NCBI RefSeq assembly: GCF_017254845.1
Contig: NZ_JAFKCU010000003.1
Coordinates: forward strand, 434,001 to 498,000
Length of the DNA stretch: 64,000 bases
Source: Algoriphagus pacificus
GTDB taxonomy: Bacteria > Bacteroidota > Bacteroidia > Cytophagales > Cyclobacteriaceae
Reading direction: 5' to 3'
The position numbers were made by a program, and so were the translations under genes. Below are positions 17,459-25,601 of this stretch, in pieces. Numbering within the stretch: the stretch's first letter is position 1; each line of letters begins with the position of its first letter. The notes below the pieces were generated by a model that ran no database searches, was not told where the DNA came from, and was given only the letters and a program-made list of their open reading frames with translations.

Positions 17459-18403
17459 ATGGCAAAATTTTTAACAGGAGAGGATTTAGAAAATGCTATT
17501 TGTGAAGTAATTCACTCCGCTAAGGAATCCTTAATAATCGTTTCCCCTTACATTAAACTGGATGAATATTTCAAAAATGTTTTTTTAAGCAAAATGAAGG
17601 ACCACAAACTTCACTTGCTATTAATTTTTGGAAAAAATGAAAACGAATATGGGAAAAGCCTATCTATAAATGATTTTGAGTTTTTTAAAGCTTTTCCAAA
17701 TGTTACTATAATTTTTTCTAAAAACTTACACGGTAAATATTATGGAAACGAAAAAATGGGGATTCTTACATCTATAAATTTATATGATTATTCATTTAAG
17801 AATAATGTTGAATTTGGAGTTTACTCGGAGATCTCCATTTTGGATAGATTCAAACCAAGCTATGATAATGATGTGTTTAATTATTGCTATACTCTAGCAG
17901 AGAATAATCCATCCATTTATATAAAAAGACCAATAGTGGAAAAGAAGCTTCTTGGTCTTGCCGCAAATTATCATGGATCAGAAGTCCTTTTGGATTGTAC
18001 AGTAGAATTAATAAATAATAGAAAATTTAAAGATCAATTTATTCAAAATTATCCATCATTTTTAGAATATAATGATCACATAAATAATCCTATAAAAACA
18101 AGAAAGGAGTTTGAAAAAGAAAATAAAAAATTAGTAGAAAATCCGATTTTATTGAATCGCAATTTTAATGATTTTGAGGAGTTTGGTTTTTGTATTCGAA
18201 CTGGAGAAAAAATACCTTTCAATCCTGAAAAACCCTTTTCTTATTCTGCTTATTTGAGTTGGGCATATTACGAAAACATAGATTTTGAAGAGAATTATTG
18301 CCATTTTTCAGGTGAACCTTCAAATGGAAAAACTTCTATGGCGAAACCAATTTTAAGGAAAAATTGGATCAAAGCTCAAAAATTTATTAATAGAATTTAT
18401 TAA
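17459..18403 (+). CDS. phospholipase D-like (HKD-type) nuclease family protein with degenerate zinc ribbon
   Basis: 314 aa from the ATG at 17459; an in-frame upstream start at 17414 is less likely. The N-terminal half has a PLD-like fold (AKESLIIVSPYIKLDEYFKN) and a single HxK motif at His91/Lys93 (NLHGKYYGNEKMGILTSINL). PLD nucleases with one motif work as dimers. The C-terminus (about 243-300, GFCIRTGEKIPFNPEKPFS...NYCHFSGE) has the spacing of a double zinc ribbon, but most expected Cys are replaced. AT-rich. It converges on the McrC-like gene with 16 bp between stops. Confidence 0.75.
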   Translation: MAKFLTGEDLENAICEVIHSAKESLIIVSPYIKLDEYFKNVFLSKMKDHKLHLLLIFGKNENEYGKSLSINDFEFFKAFPNVTIIFSKNLHGKYYGNEKMGILTSINLYDYSFKNNVEFGVYSEISILDRFKPSYDNDVFNYCYTLAENNPSIYIKRPIVEKKLLGLAANYHGSEVLLDCTVELINNRKFKDQFIQNYPSFLEYNDHINNPIKTRKEFEKENKKLVENPILLNRNFNDFEEFGFCIRTGEKIPFNPEKPFSYSAYLSWAYYENIDFEENYCHFSGEPSNGKTSMAKPILRKNWIKAQKFINRIY

Positions 18404-18419
18404 ACAATTTTGAAATTAA

Positions 18420-20720
18420 TTATTTAGAATTTACTGCTAATTCTGCTAAACTAGCAGTAAATGGAATTGCTGATGCATTGCCATTTAGATACTTATTTAA
18501 CTTTTTAAATTCCCAAACCTTTCCTTTTAATTCTAATTCCTTTACAGGTTTTAAATTTAATACCAAATAATAATCGTGATTTGGATTTGGGTATTTTGCT
18601 TTTTTTCCATCTAATTGTTTCTTTGAATATATTCTAGGGCCTCCTTTTTTAATTTCCCATAGACGACTGGAGTTTTTATCACCTTTAGTGTGAAGAAGTA
18701 AATATTTAGCGCTAACCGTTTCTAAATCTAGATTTAAAGAACCATTTCCGGTACCAGTTCTAAAATTGTATTTCTTTTCTTTTATTATCCAATTTAGATG
18801 CTCTTCAGATTTGTAATAACCAATTAGCACATAAGTCTCATCGGGAATCATATGTCTATTAGCTCCAAAAGCTTCGGGTAATAAATCATCCACTCTGCCT
18901 TCCTTTAAGGGAGGATTTTGATAAACCTGAAATGATTTCAAAGCCATTTTCTCACGTTGTGTTGCACGATCTATAAAATGATTTATCACCTCAAGAATAA
19001 AGCCTTTAAGATCTTCTGTTCCATCTTCACTCTTAGATGGCCTCACCGGAAATGCTCCTAATCCCGGAATTATTTCATGGAACCCAGCTCGACTTATTTT
19101 TTCAGTCCCCGGATAAAGTACATAAGCACCAGCAGACCTTCTAATTGCATCTTTGTAGGCATGCATCTTTAATAGATCCGCATTTTTATAATTTCCTTTT
19201 CGGTTCGCTGTTTTCTCTTCATTTAAATCAGCTTCATTATCCTGATCAGTAAACTCAATGATATTATCCACCTTGTATTTTGCATCAAAATGAATATGAA
19301 CAATCAATTCTTCTTTCTCTGCTTGGGTTTCATCGATTCCAAATGGCCAAATGGACAAGGTATAATCTGGTCTTAGTGTTGTGGTCCAACTACCAGATGA
19401 TGGGTAATCATTTTTTCCTCGGAATGATCGGTTATAATTGAACTGAATATTGAATTTTCTTGAATTCGAATTATAAACTCCTTTTAAAGGTGTGAATTTC
19501 CCTTGCCTCAATTTTAGATTTAAACCATTATCAGTTAATACGATTAGATTATGGATATCTTCTGGTTCAATGGCAAACAAGGATTGTAGAAGCTCTAATA
19601 ATTTGAAGAATAACCAGTATTCATATAGCGTTGCAATATCCTTCTTTCCACCATCATAAATATCCTCTCCACCTTCCCAGATAAGTTTTGCGGCAAGGTC
19701 AAAGATCAACCAAACCCGTAGTACTTCTCGATAGCCTTCTTTTCTCTGCAGTCCTGGGCTGTTTAATTTAAGAGTAATGGGTTTTGAAATTTCAATAAAC
19801 AAAGAGTGTTGCAAATAGGATTCTAGCTGCTGAATTAATTGAAATGATTCCTTTTCAAGCTGATTACCGTCCTTTAGTTTTTGGGCTTTAGCATTAATCT
19901 CTACGCTCAATTTTAAAAAAGTCTCTAATGCATGTTTTATAAATCTGTTCTCGGGAGTGTCTACTGAATCAGTTTTACGCGCACTTTTAATCTTCACAGG
20001 TACTGATTTTAGCCCATATTGCCTAAACGAATGATTTAAAGGTAAAGCAGTTCTGTTATTCCCTTTGACCAGTTCTTGAATTGAGGCTCTACTAAATCGT
20101 TTAATTTTTCGGATATCAGTGGGTTCCTCTTCCTCACACCATGTGGTCACAGGATTTGTAACTATTCGATGCACAGCTTCTGTAAAGTCACTTGATCCAA
20201 TAATCGAATTAATAAATACAAATCTCTGATATAGAACCTCAGGACTAGTGTTTTTTGTATAGTCTGGTTCAAATTTTTGAAATATTGGAGAGTTGATTTG
20301 TAATAAAAGGTCTGTTGTCTGTTCAGTGATGAACTCTAACATATCTCGATAATCATCCCGGTAGTTAGATTTTCTTGATCTTACTTCAAGTTCTAAGGTA
20401 TGAACTTTTTTACCACTGGTTTTTTCAACTATTGGAATCTTTAATGTTCCTACATAGATATTAGGCACAATTGTTCCTAAATGAATCGATTTTCTATGTG
20501 ATTGAATAATGTTGCCAGAAATCTGACCCAAATAATAATTTATGTCATTCAATTCATAATCATAAAAACACCCTTCTAATAGTTGATACCTAGCTTCATT
20601 ATTTAAGTTTGAATCAATTTCTTGGTCAAATAGAGTTCCTACTTGGCGTTCATAGATTTCTAAGACAAGCCCCTCATTAATCTGAGAAAGATCAATCGCT
20701 ATTTTGGGAAATGCTGACAT
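18420..20720 (-). CDS. McrC-like nuclease subunit (DUF2357 + PD-(D/E)XK)
   Basis: 766 aa. The N-terminal and middle parts fit DUF2357 (TPENRFIKHALE at about 255; YEYWLFFKLLELL at about 366). The nuclease core appears as RPDYTLSIWP (Asp452) followed by VHIHFDAKYKV (Asp479-Ala-Lys481), the PD-(D/E)XK pattern of McrC/DUF524 proteins. It starts 3 bp after the AAA+ gene, so the two are translationally coupled. Expected to be the DNA-cleaving half of a modification-dependent (type IV) restriction system. Longer than E. coli McrC (about 350 aa). Confidence 0.82.
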   Translation of the reverse strand: MSAFPKIAIDLSQINEGLVLEIYERQVGTLFDQEIDSNLNNEARYQLLEGCFYDYELNDINYYLGQISGNIIQSHRKSIHLGTIVPNIYVGTLKIPIVEKTSGKKVHTLELEVRSRKSNYRDDYRDMLEFITEQTTDLLLQINSPIFQKFEPDYTKNTSPEVLYQRFVFINSIIGSSDFTEAVHRIVTNPVTTWCEEEEPTDIRKIKRFSRASIQELVKGNNRTALPLNHSFRQYGLKSVPVKIKSARKTDSVDTPENRFIKHALETFLKLSVEINAKAQKLKDGNQLEKESFQLIQQLESYLQHSLFIEISKPITLKLNSPGLQRKEGYREVLRVWLIFDLAAKLIWEGGEDIYDGGKKDIATLYEYWLFFKLLELLQSLFAIEPEDIHNLIVLTDNGLNLKLRQGKFTPLKGVYNSNSRKFNIQFNYNRSFRGKNDYPSSGSWTTTLRPDYTLSIWPFGIDETQAEKEELIVHIHFDAKYKVDNIIEFTDQDNEADLNEEKTANRKGNYKNADLLKMHAYKDAIRRSAGAYVLYPGTEKISRAGFHEIIPGLGAFPVRPSKSEDGTEDLKGFILEVINHFIDRATQREKMALKSFQVYQNPPLKEGRVDDLLPEAFGANRHMIPDETYVLIGYYKSEEHLNWIIKEKKYNFRTGTGNGSLNLDLETVSAKYLLLHTKGDKNSSRLWEIKKGGPRIYSKKQLDGKKAKYPNPNHDYYLVLNLKPVKELELKGKVWEFKKLNKYLNGNASAIPFTASLAELAVNSK

Positions 20721-20723
20721 GAT

Positions 20724-22601
20724 TTAAGCTTCTGCAAAACTCGCGAAACCATTCTCTATGGCACTTCGGTACATTCTGGCAATTTTTTCTAAGGATAGCG
20801 GATATTTCACCTGATCAGAATTAAAATCAAAATCCTCTTTATTTAAGATCTCACTTTCAATTTTGAAATCACCGACTAAGCAAAGTGGTGCTAATTTCAC
20901 AAGCACCTTATTCAACTTATTTCTTGAACCGTGAAGCTTAGGAAGCAATTTCTGAATAATTGCAATATCTAGTTTCTCATCCAAAGTAAGAGTCGGATCT
21001 ATAACGGAAAGGTTTTTAATCAACCTTAGAATTTCTGTTGCACTTCTATAGCCAAATTCAGCTCCTGCCTTTTTTAATTCTACAAAAAACTTTCCTAGTT
21101 CAGGATATATTTTTTCAGTGTCTTCATTTAAAGTAGAATTATCTTTAGATAATTGAACAAAACTCTTTGCCATCCCTGCTCCTTTAGAAATTAGTGCCTC
21201 TATGTAGACTTCACCGATGTTTTTTAAAAAGTGTTTCATTTCATCAAGACCAATTCGGAATTCTATTGTGTTTCCTCGATCCAGAACCTTTGGGCTAAAC
21301 ATATGAGTAGTTTCATCAATATTTACAGTACCAATTATGAAAAGGTTTTTTGGCAATTTGATACTCGATGGAACTTCGTTTATGGGATTAGATTCTTTGT
21401 GCAAAAGTATTTCCTCATTCGATTCCATAGCACTAAGGAAATCAGCAAAATACCTTTCTACATGGCTTAGATTCATTTCATCTAAGATCAGAAAATAGGG
21501 AAGCTCTGGATTATTTGATGCAGAAATAAGCAAATCCAAAACACCATTATCAGGCCTTACATATTTTTCTTCATTTAAAGCATTTGGATAACCTAATAAT
21601 GGTTCTCGATTAGTCCAATCAGCTCCAACTGGGACAACCTTATATTGATGCTCAGATTGACAAATCCATTTAACAAAAGCTTGAACTAATTTTGTTTTTC
21701 CCGAACCAGAAAGGCCTGTTAGAATCAAGAATGGTTTAGCCATTAAAGAGCCAACGAATCTAGTTAACAGTTCTTTTTCAAAAATTAAATTTGCTTCCTT
21801 TAGGCTAGAATGAAATGAATTTGTATTTAGCTCCTCTTGCGGTATTTCGTTTTTTGTTTCAAAATTGACTTTCAATCCTTTTATTAGGCGAAAGAGTTTT
21901 TCTGGACAAGGAGTCAAATATGCTCCTTGTCTCAAGGCTAGATTTGAGGTGTAAAAAACCTCTGATTCATTAGATATTTCTTGTAAAATATTTGCATTTT
22001 CCTCGTTAAGAACACGGCTTCGATGAATTTGATTTTCAAAATACCTGAACTCTTTTAATGGAATCAAGTATGCCGGACCATCCCAATTAGTCCCTTGAAT
22101 TCCTTCAGCTTCAATAAAGCTTGAACCTGCAACACTTTGACCAATAAAAGCCTTATTATCAACTAAATGGAGTATGATATCTCCTTCCTTAACTAGCCTC
22201 ATATTTTTATAAATGTCGGCTCCTCGTTGATCTTTGGTTGGTGACCATAAAGCTTTACCAAGTGATCGGTCCCCTTTTGTCCGGTCAGGACGACCATGTA
22301 CAATCGTTTTTTCAATCCAAATATTCATGGCTTCTGGCTTAAAATGTTTTTTTTGTATTAAAAAATCATTCTTTTTAAGAATATTAAATGGGATATCAAC
22401 ATTATTTCCAAAGTCTTCTAATGTCAAATCTTTCCCACCCTTTAATTGATTCGCAATCGAAAGAACTAAAATTGGGGGGTAATTCTTCCCTTCATAAATC
22501 AAATCATAAGTAGATGAATGTCTTCCCTTTTTAAGTGAGGGATTTTTGTTTATTTTTTTTATGGCATTAATTAATTCTGCTCTAGAAAAAGAATATTCCA
22601 T
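20724..22601 (-). CDS. McrB-like AAA+ motor with ScoMcrA-N-like and EVE-like N-terminal domains
   Basis: 625 aa. Residues about 1-85 resemble the N-terminal head of ScoMcrA-type proteins (YDLIYEGKNYPPILVLSIAN). Residues about 92-200 resemble an EVE/PUA-like reader domain (NIWIEKTIVHGRPDRTKGDR; VKEGDIILHLVDNKAFIGQS). Residues about 270-600 are an AAA_5/McrB ATPase: Walker A GLSGSGKT (296-303), Walker B LILDEMN (371-377), and TVNIDETTH (425-433), equivalent to the McrB signature. The reader would recognise modified bases and the motor would drive the downstream nuclease. GTP or ATP use cannot be told. Confidence 0.85.
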   Translation of the reverse strand: MEYSFSRAELINAIKKINKNPSLKKGRHSSTYDLIYEGKNYPPILVLSIANQLKGGKDLTLEDFGNNVDIPFNILKKNDFLIQKKHFKPEAMNIWIEKTIVHGRPDRTKGDRSLGKALWSPTKDQRGADIYKNMRLVKEGDIILHLVDNKAFIGQSVAGSSFIEAEGIQGTNWDGPAYLIPLKEFRYFENQIHRSRVLNEENANILQEISNESEVFYTSNLALRQGAYLTPCPEKLFRLIKGLKVNFETKNEIPQEELNTNSFHSSLKEANLIFEKELLTRFVGSLMAKPFLILTGLSGSGKTKLVQAFVKWICQSEHQYKVVPVGADWTNREPLLGYPNALNEEKYVRPDNGVLDLLISASNNPELPYFLILDEMNLSHVERYFADFLSAMESNEEILLHKESNPINEVPSSIKLPKNLFIIGTVNIDETTHMFSPKVLDRGNTIEFRIGLDEMKHFLKNIGEVYIEALISKGAGMAKSFVQLSKDNSTLNEDTEKIYPELGKFFVELKKAGAEFGYRSATEILRLIKNLSVIDPTLTLDEKLDIAIIQKLLPKLHGSRNKLNKVLVKLAPLCLVGDFKIESEILNKEDFDFNSDQVKYPLSLEKIARMYRSAIENGFASFAEA

Positions 22602-22645
22602 AATATTTTATAAAAGTTTTTAAAAATTGGATTACCCCATACCAT

Positions 22646-22762
22646 CTATCTTAAATCCATTGGCTATCCTTGAAAAACTCTTGCTTCAATCAAGGAAATG
22701 CCATAGAAAAGATCTTTACTGACTAGTGTATCTTTATGTTGACAGATGATAAAATTTATCTC
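22646..22762 (-). pseudogene. decayed remnant of the 3' end of smc
   Basis: Read on the minus strand this encodes a degraded version of the last residues of the intact SMC protein: NFIICQHKDT and YGISLIEARVF, then a stop, then PMDLR, against QFIIVTHNKRT, YGITMIEAGVS and PVDLREL. On the plus strand CTTAAATCCA, TGCTTCAATCA and CCATAGA occur at relative offsets 0, +32 and +51, exactly as in smc (25615, 25647, 25666). There is an internal stop and a one-codon deletion. Homology is not detectable further upstream. Confidence 0.75.
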
Positions 22763-23203
22763 TCTTTTTCTAATAGCTTAAAGATATATGGAAAGCTAAA
22801 AACTTAAGGTCCATTTATCAGAAAAACTAAAATTTAGTTTTTAAATCAAACTCCATTACCTGGATTGATCTTAATCCAACTTTCCCCGCTCCAAAACCTC
22901 CAATATCTACTAATTTGGAAATTTGAGGTTCATTCTTTCTAATCAGCTAAGCAGGTATGTTTTTGAAAATGATGCATTTAAATACGCTTAGAGGGTGAAG
23001 ATTCTCTTATTTTTTTCTTTCTTGTAAGTAGCATTTTGCCAAGGGAAGTCTAGCATTTTTTTGTTCCAAGGACTGAATCCTGATTTTGTACCGATTAAGA
23101 ATTTATCAGCCAGTACCAAACAATAAACCGTGGAATGCACCCACCACTCAAAGAAACGGGGCAAAACCTAAATTTTTTAATCATAAAACAACTAACAATA
23201 ACC
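22763..23203. other. intergenic stretch without recognisable gene
   Basis: AT-rich sequence between the smc remnant and the NmrA-like gene. No frame with coding character, no clear terminator and no consensus promoter were seen. Confidence 0.5.
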
Positions 23204-24154
23204 ATGGAAAAATCTAAGATCATTACAGTATTTGGTGCCACAGGAGCACAGGGCGGAGGGCTTGCAAGAGCAATTTTATCCGATTCAAACTCAGAATTTA
23301 AAGTTAGGGCAGTTACCAGAAATGCCGATTCTGAAAAAGCAAAAGCTTTGGCACAATTAGGTGCCGAAATAGTAGAAGCAGATATTGATGATGCTGGGAG
23401 CATTAAAAAGGCGGTTGAGGGAGCTTATGGAGCCTTCTTTGTTACTTTTTTCTGGGAACATTTTTCAGCCGAAAAGGAATATCAAGAAGTAGCTGATTTC
23501 GCCAAAGCGGCCAAGGAAGCTAATTTGAAGCATGTCATTTGGTCAACTCTGGAAGATACCAGAAACTGGGTGCCTTTGGATGATGACAGAATGCCTACGC
23601 TGCAAGGCAAATACAAAGTGCCACATTTTGATGGAAAAGGTGCTGCGGATAAACTCCTGGTAGATGCCGGCTTGCCCGTTACATTATTAAGAACATCTTT
23701 CTTCTGGGATAATTTTATCCATTTCGGGATGGGCCCGCAAAAAGGTGAGGATGGAAACTATTACATCGCTTTCCCATTGGATGACAAAAAGCTATGCGGT
23801 ATGGGTGCTGAAGATATTGGCAAATGTGCCTATGGTATTTTCAAAAATGGCAATGGATCTGTTGGCGAAATAATCGGTATTGTAGGGGAGAAGTTAAGTG
23901 GCGGTGAGATGGCTGCAAAACTTTCAAAAGCTTTAAATATCAATGTGATTTATAATAATGTAAGTCCAGATACCTATCGCAGCTTTGGCTTCCCAGGAGC
24001 AGATGATTTGGGCAATATGTTCCAGTTTAAAAGAGATTTTAATGAGGATTTTAATGCGGTTCGTAGCGAAGAAGTGTCTAAGGAGCTGAATCCGGAATTG
24101 CAAAACTTCGACGAATGGCTTGCTGTAAATGCTTCAAGTATTCCGATTGATTAA
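23204..24154 (+). CDS. NmrA-like NAD(P)-binding protein
   Basis: 316 aa from the ATG at 23204; upstream in-frame codons add an improbable 23 aa. The Rossmann motif is ITVFGATGAQGGGLARAIL near the N-terminus, followed by VRAVTRNADSEKA and GAEIVEADIDD. This is the atypical short-chain dehydrogenase pattern of NmrA/HSCARG proteins. It lacks an obvious YxxxK catalytic pair, so it may sense NAD(P) state or be a redox enzyme of unknown substrate. It stands alone between intergenic DNA and the REP-like cluster. Confidence 0.85.
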   Translation: MEKSKIITVFGATGAQGGGLARAILSDSNSEFKVRAVTRNADSEKAKALAQLGAEIVEADIDDAGSIKKAVEGAYGAFFVTFFWEHFSAEKEYQEVADFAKAAKEANLKHVIWSTLEDTRNWVPLDDDRMPTLQGKYKVPHFDGKGAADKLLVDAGLPVTLLRTSFFWDNFIHFGMGPQKGEDGNYYIAFPLDDKKLCGMGAEDIGKCAYGIFKNGNGSVGEIIGIVGEKLSGGEMAAKLSKALNINVIYNNVSPDTYRSFGFPGADDLGNMFQFKRDFNEDFNAVRSEEVSKELNPELQNFDEWLAVNASSIPID

Positions 24155-24225
24155 TTGTTTGATAAAATTAAAGGCTGGCAAGGCTATACCTATACTTCAT
24201 AGTTAGGGTGGTTCTTGCCAGTCCT

Positions 24226-25020
24226 TTAATCCCGAAGGGATTTCATGTTTATAGGAAATAGTGCGGGAAATGGGATCCGACCCTGATGGGGTCGCATATT
24301 CCAGAATTGACATTAGCTATAAACATTGGACCCATTCTGGTTCATGGGAGATGTTTGATTGTTATGTTTCTTGGATCAATTCTGGTCCATTAAATCCTTT
24401 TGATTATTATAAATATTGGATCCTATCTGGTTGAATTGATGAATTTCCTTTTTAGTCTTTTAATCCCGAAGGGATTACATGTTTATAGGAAATAGGGTGA
24501 GAAATGGGATCCGACCCCATCGGGGTCACATTTTTTAGGATTGACAATAACTATAAACATTGGACCCATTCTGGGTCAAATAAATACACGTTCCTTTTTG
24601 AAATAAATAGTTTTCACATTCATGATTATTTGTGAGAATGATTTTGGAAGGCCCAAAAATCCCGAAGGGATTTCATGTTTATAGGAAATAGGGTGGGGAA
24701 TAGGATTCGACCCCAACGGGGTCGCACTTACTAGAATTGACATTAGCTATAAACATTGGACCCATTCTGGGTCATGGGAGATGTTTGATTGTTATGTTTC
24801 TTGGATCAATTCTAGTCCATAGCATCCTTTTGATTTTTATAAAGATTGGATCCTATCAGGGTGGAATTGATGGTTTTTCATTTTGGTTTTTGTTTCCTTT
24901 TAATCCCGAAGGGATTTCATGTTTATAGAAAATAAGGCTCTAAATAGTATTCGACCCCAGCGGGGTCGCACCTCCTAGAATTGACATTAGCTATAAACAT
25001 TGGACCCATTCTGGGTCTTT
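24226..25020. repeat. REP-like palindrome cluster (four composite units)
   Basis: Each unit carries AATCCCGAAGGGATT (24228, 24462, 24658, 24902) and GACCCC-NNN-GGGGTC (24279, 24513, 24709, 24953, the first with one mismatch). Each then carries a third palindrome GACCCATTCTGGGTC, which in the first copy is imperfect. Stems are conserved while the loop triplet changes (TGA, ATC, AAC, AGC). Units 1 and 3 share an extra segment containing TTGGATCAATTCTGGTCC-like palindromes. The cluster ends about 57 bp from the stop of a HUH transposase gene. Confidence 0.85.
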
Positions 25021-25076
25021 TTGGTCGAAACTATTTTATTGATTCAATGCGATAATTATCACACCTATTCTGAACA

Positions 25077-25538
25077 TTATTCGATCCACTCAAACAAATA
25101 TTCCTCCTTGTGATCGATTTGGAAATAGGATAAAAATTCTTTGTACTCCTCTCGAAATGATTTTTTTCGATGATGTTCCTTCTGCTTTTGGATATATGCA
25201 ATCACATTATTCAACGATGATTGGGAATAGGAAAATGCACCATACCCTTCTTGCCATTGAAATTTGATTTTATTTGGAACTTTACCATTTACCCAATCAT
25301 TGGTGGATTTTTTAATTTCTCTTACCAAATCCGATAAACAACAATTAGGCTTCATGCCTATTAGAAAATGGATGTGATCAGGCATTCCATTTATGGCGAG
25401 CATTTTCTGACCTTTATTAGAAACTATTCCAGTGATGTATCGATACAATTCCTCCTCTAAACTTTCAGAAATTAGAGAATTTCGCCCTTTAACTGCGAAT
25501 ACAATCTGAATATATATTTGTGAAAAAGTACCAGCCAT
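25077..25538 (-). CDS. IS200/RAYT-like Y1 (HUH) transposase
   Basis: 153 aa from MAGTFSQIYI; an in-frame start 11 codons upstream is possible. HUH motif in GMPDHIHFLIG (His55, His57); catalytic tyrosine in AYIQKQKEHH (Tyr115). The length and the EHHRKKSFREEY motif are typical of single-domain TnpA/REP-associated tyrosine transposases. No flanking IS ends or tnpB are present. Its position beside a cluster of REP-like palindromes suggests it is a RAYT that spreads those repeats rather than a free IS200 element. Confidence 0.85.
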   Translation of the reverse strand: MAGTFSQIYIQIVFAVKGRNSLISESLEEELYRYITGIVSNKGQKMLAINGMPDHIHFLIGMKPNCCLSDLVREIKKSTNDWVNGKVPNKIKFQWQEGYGAFSYSQSSLNNVIAYIQKQKEHHRKKSFREEYKEFLSYFQIDHKEEYLFEWIE

Positions 25539-25601
25539 ATTTCTAAAAAATCTAAAGTTCGAAAAAATCAAAAATTCCTTATTTACAATATCCTTTTACA
25601 T

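Noticed and set aside
17459-22601. DISARM-type defence system because a PLD protein is present
   Set aside because: No DISARM methyltransferase or DUF1998/helicase gene is present. The neighbours are McrBC-like, and the PLD gene is on the opposite strand.
24737-24928. A 63-codon plus-strand frame
   Set aside because: It lies wholly inside the REP-like cluster, and its sequence is explained by repeated palindromes.
25077-25538. Complete IS200/IS605 insertion sequence
   Set aside because: No tnpB or IS-type subterminal ends were seen around the gene, and the adjacent repeats fit a RAYT arrangement better.
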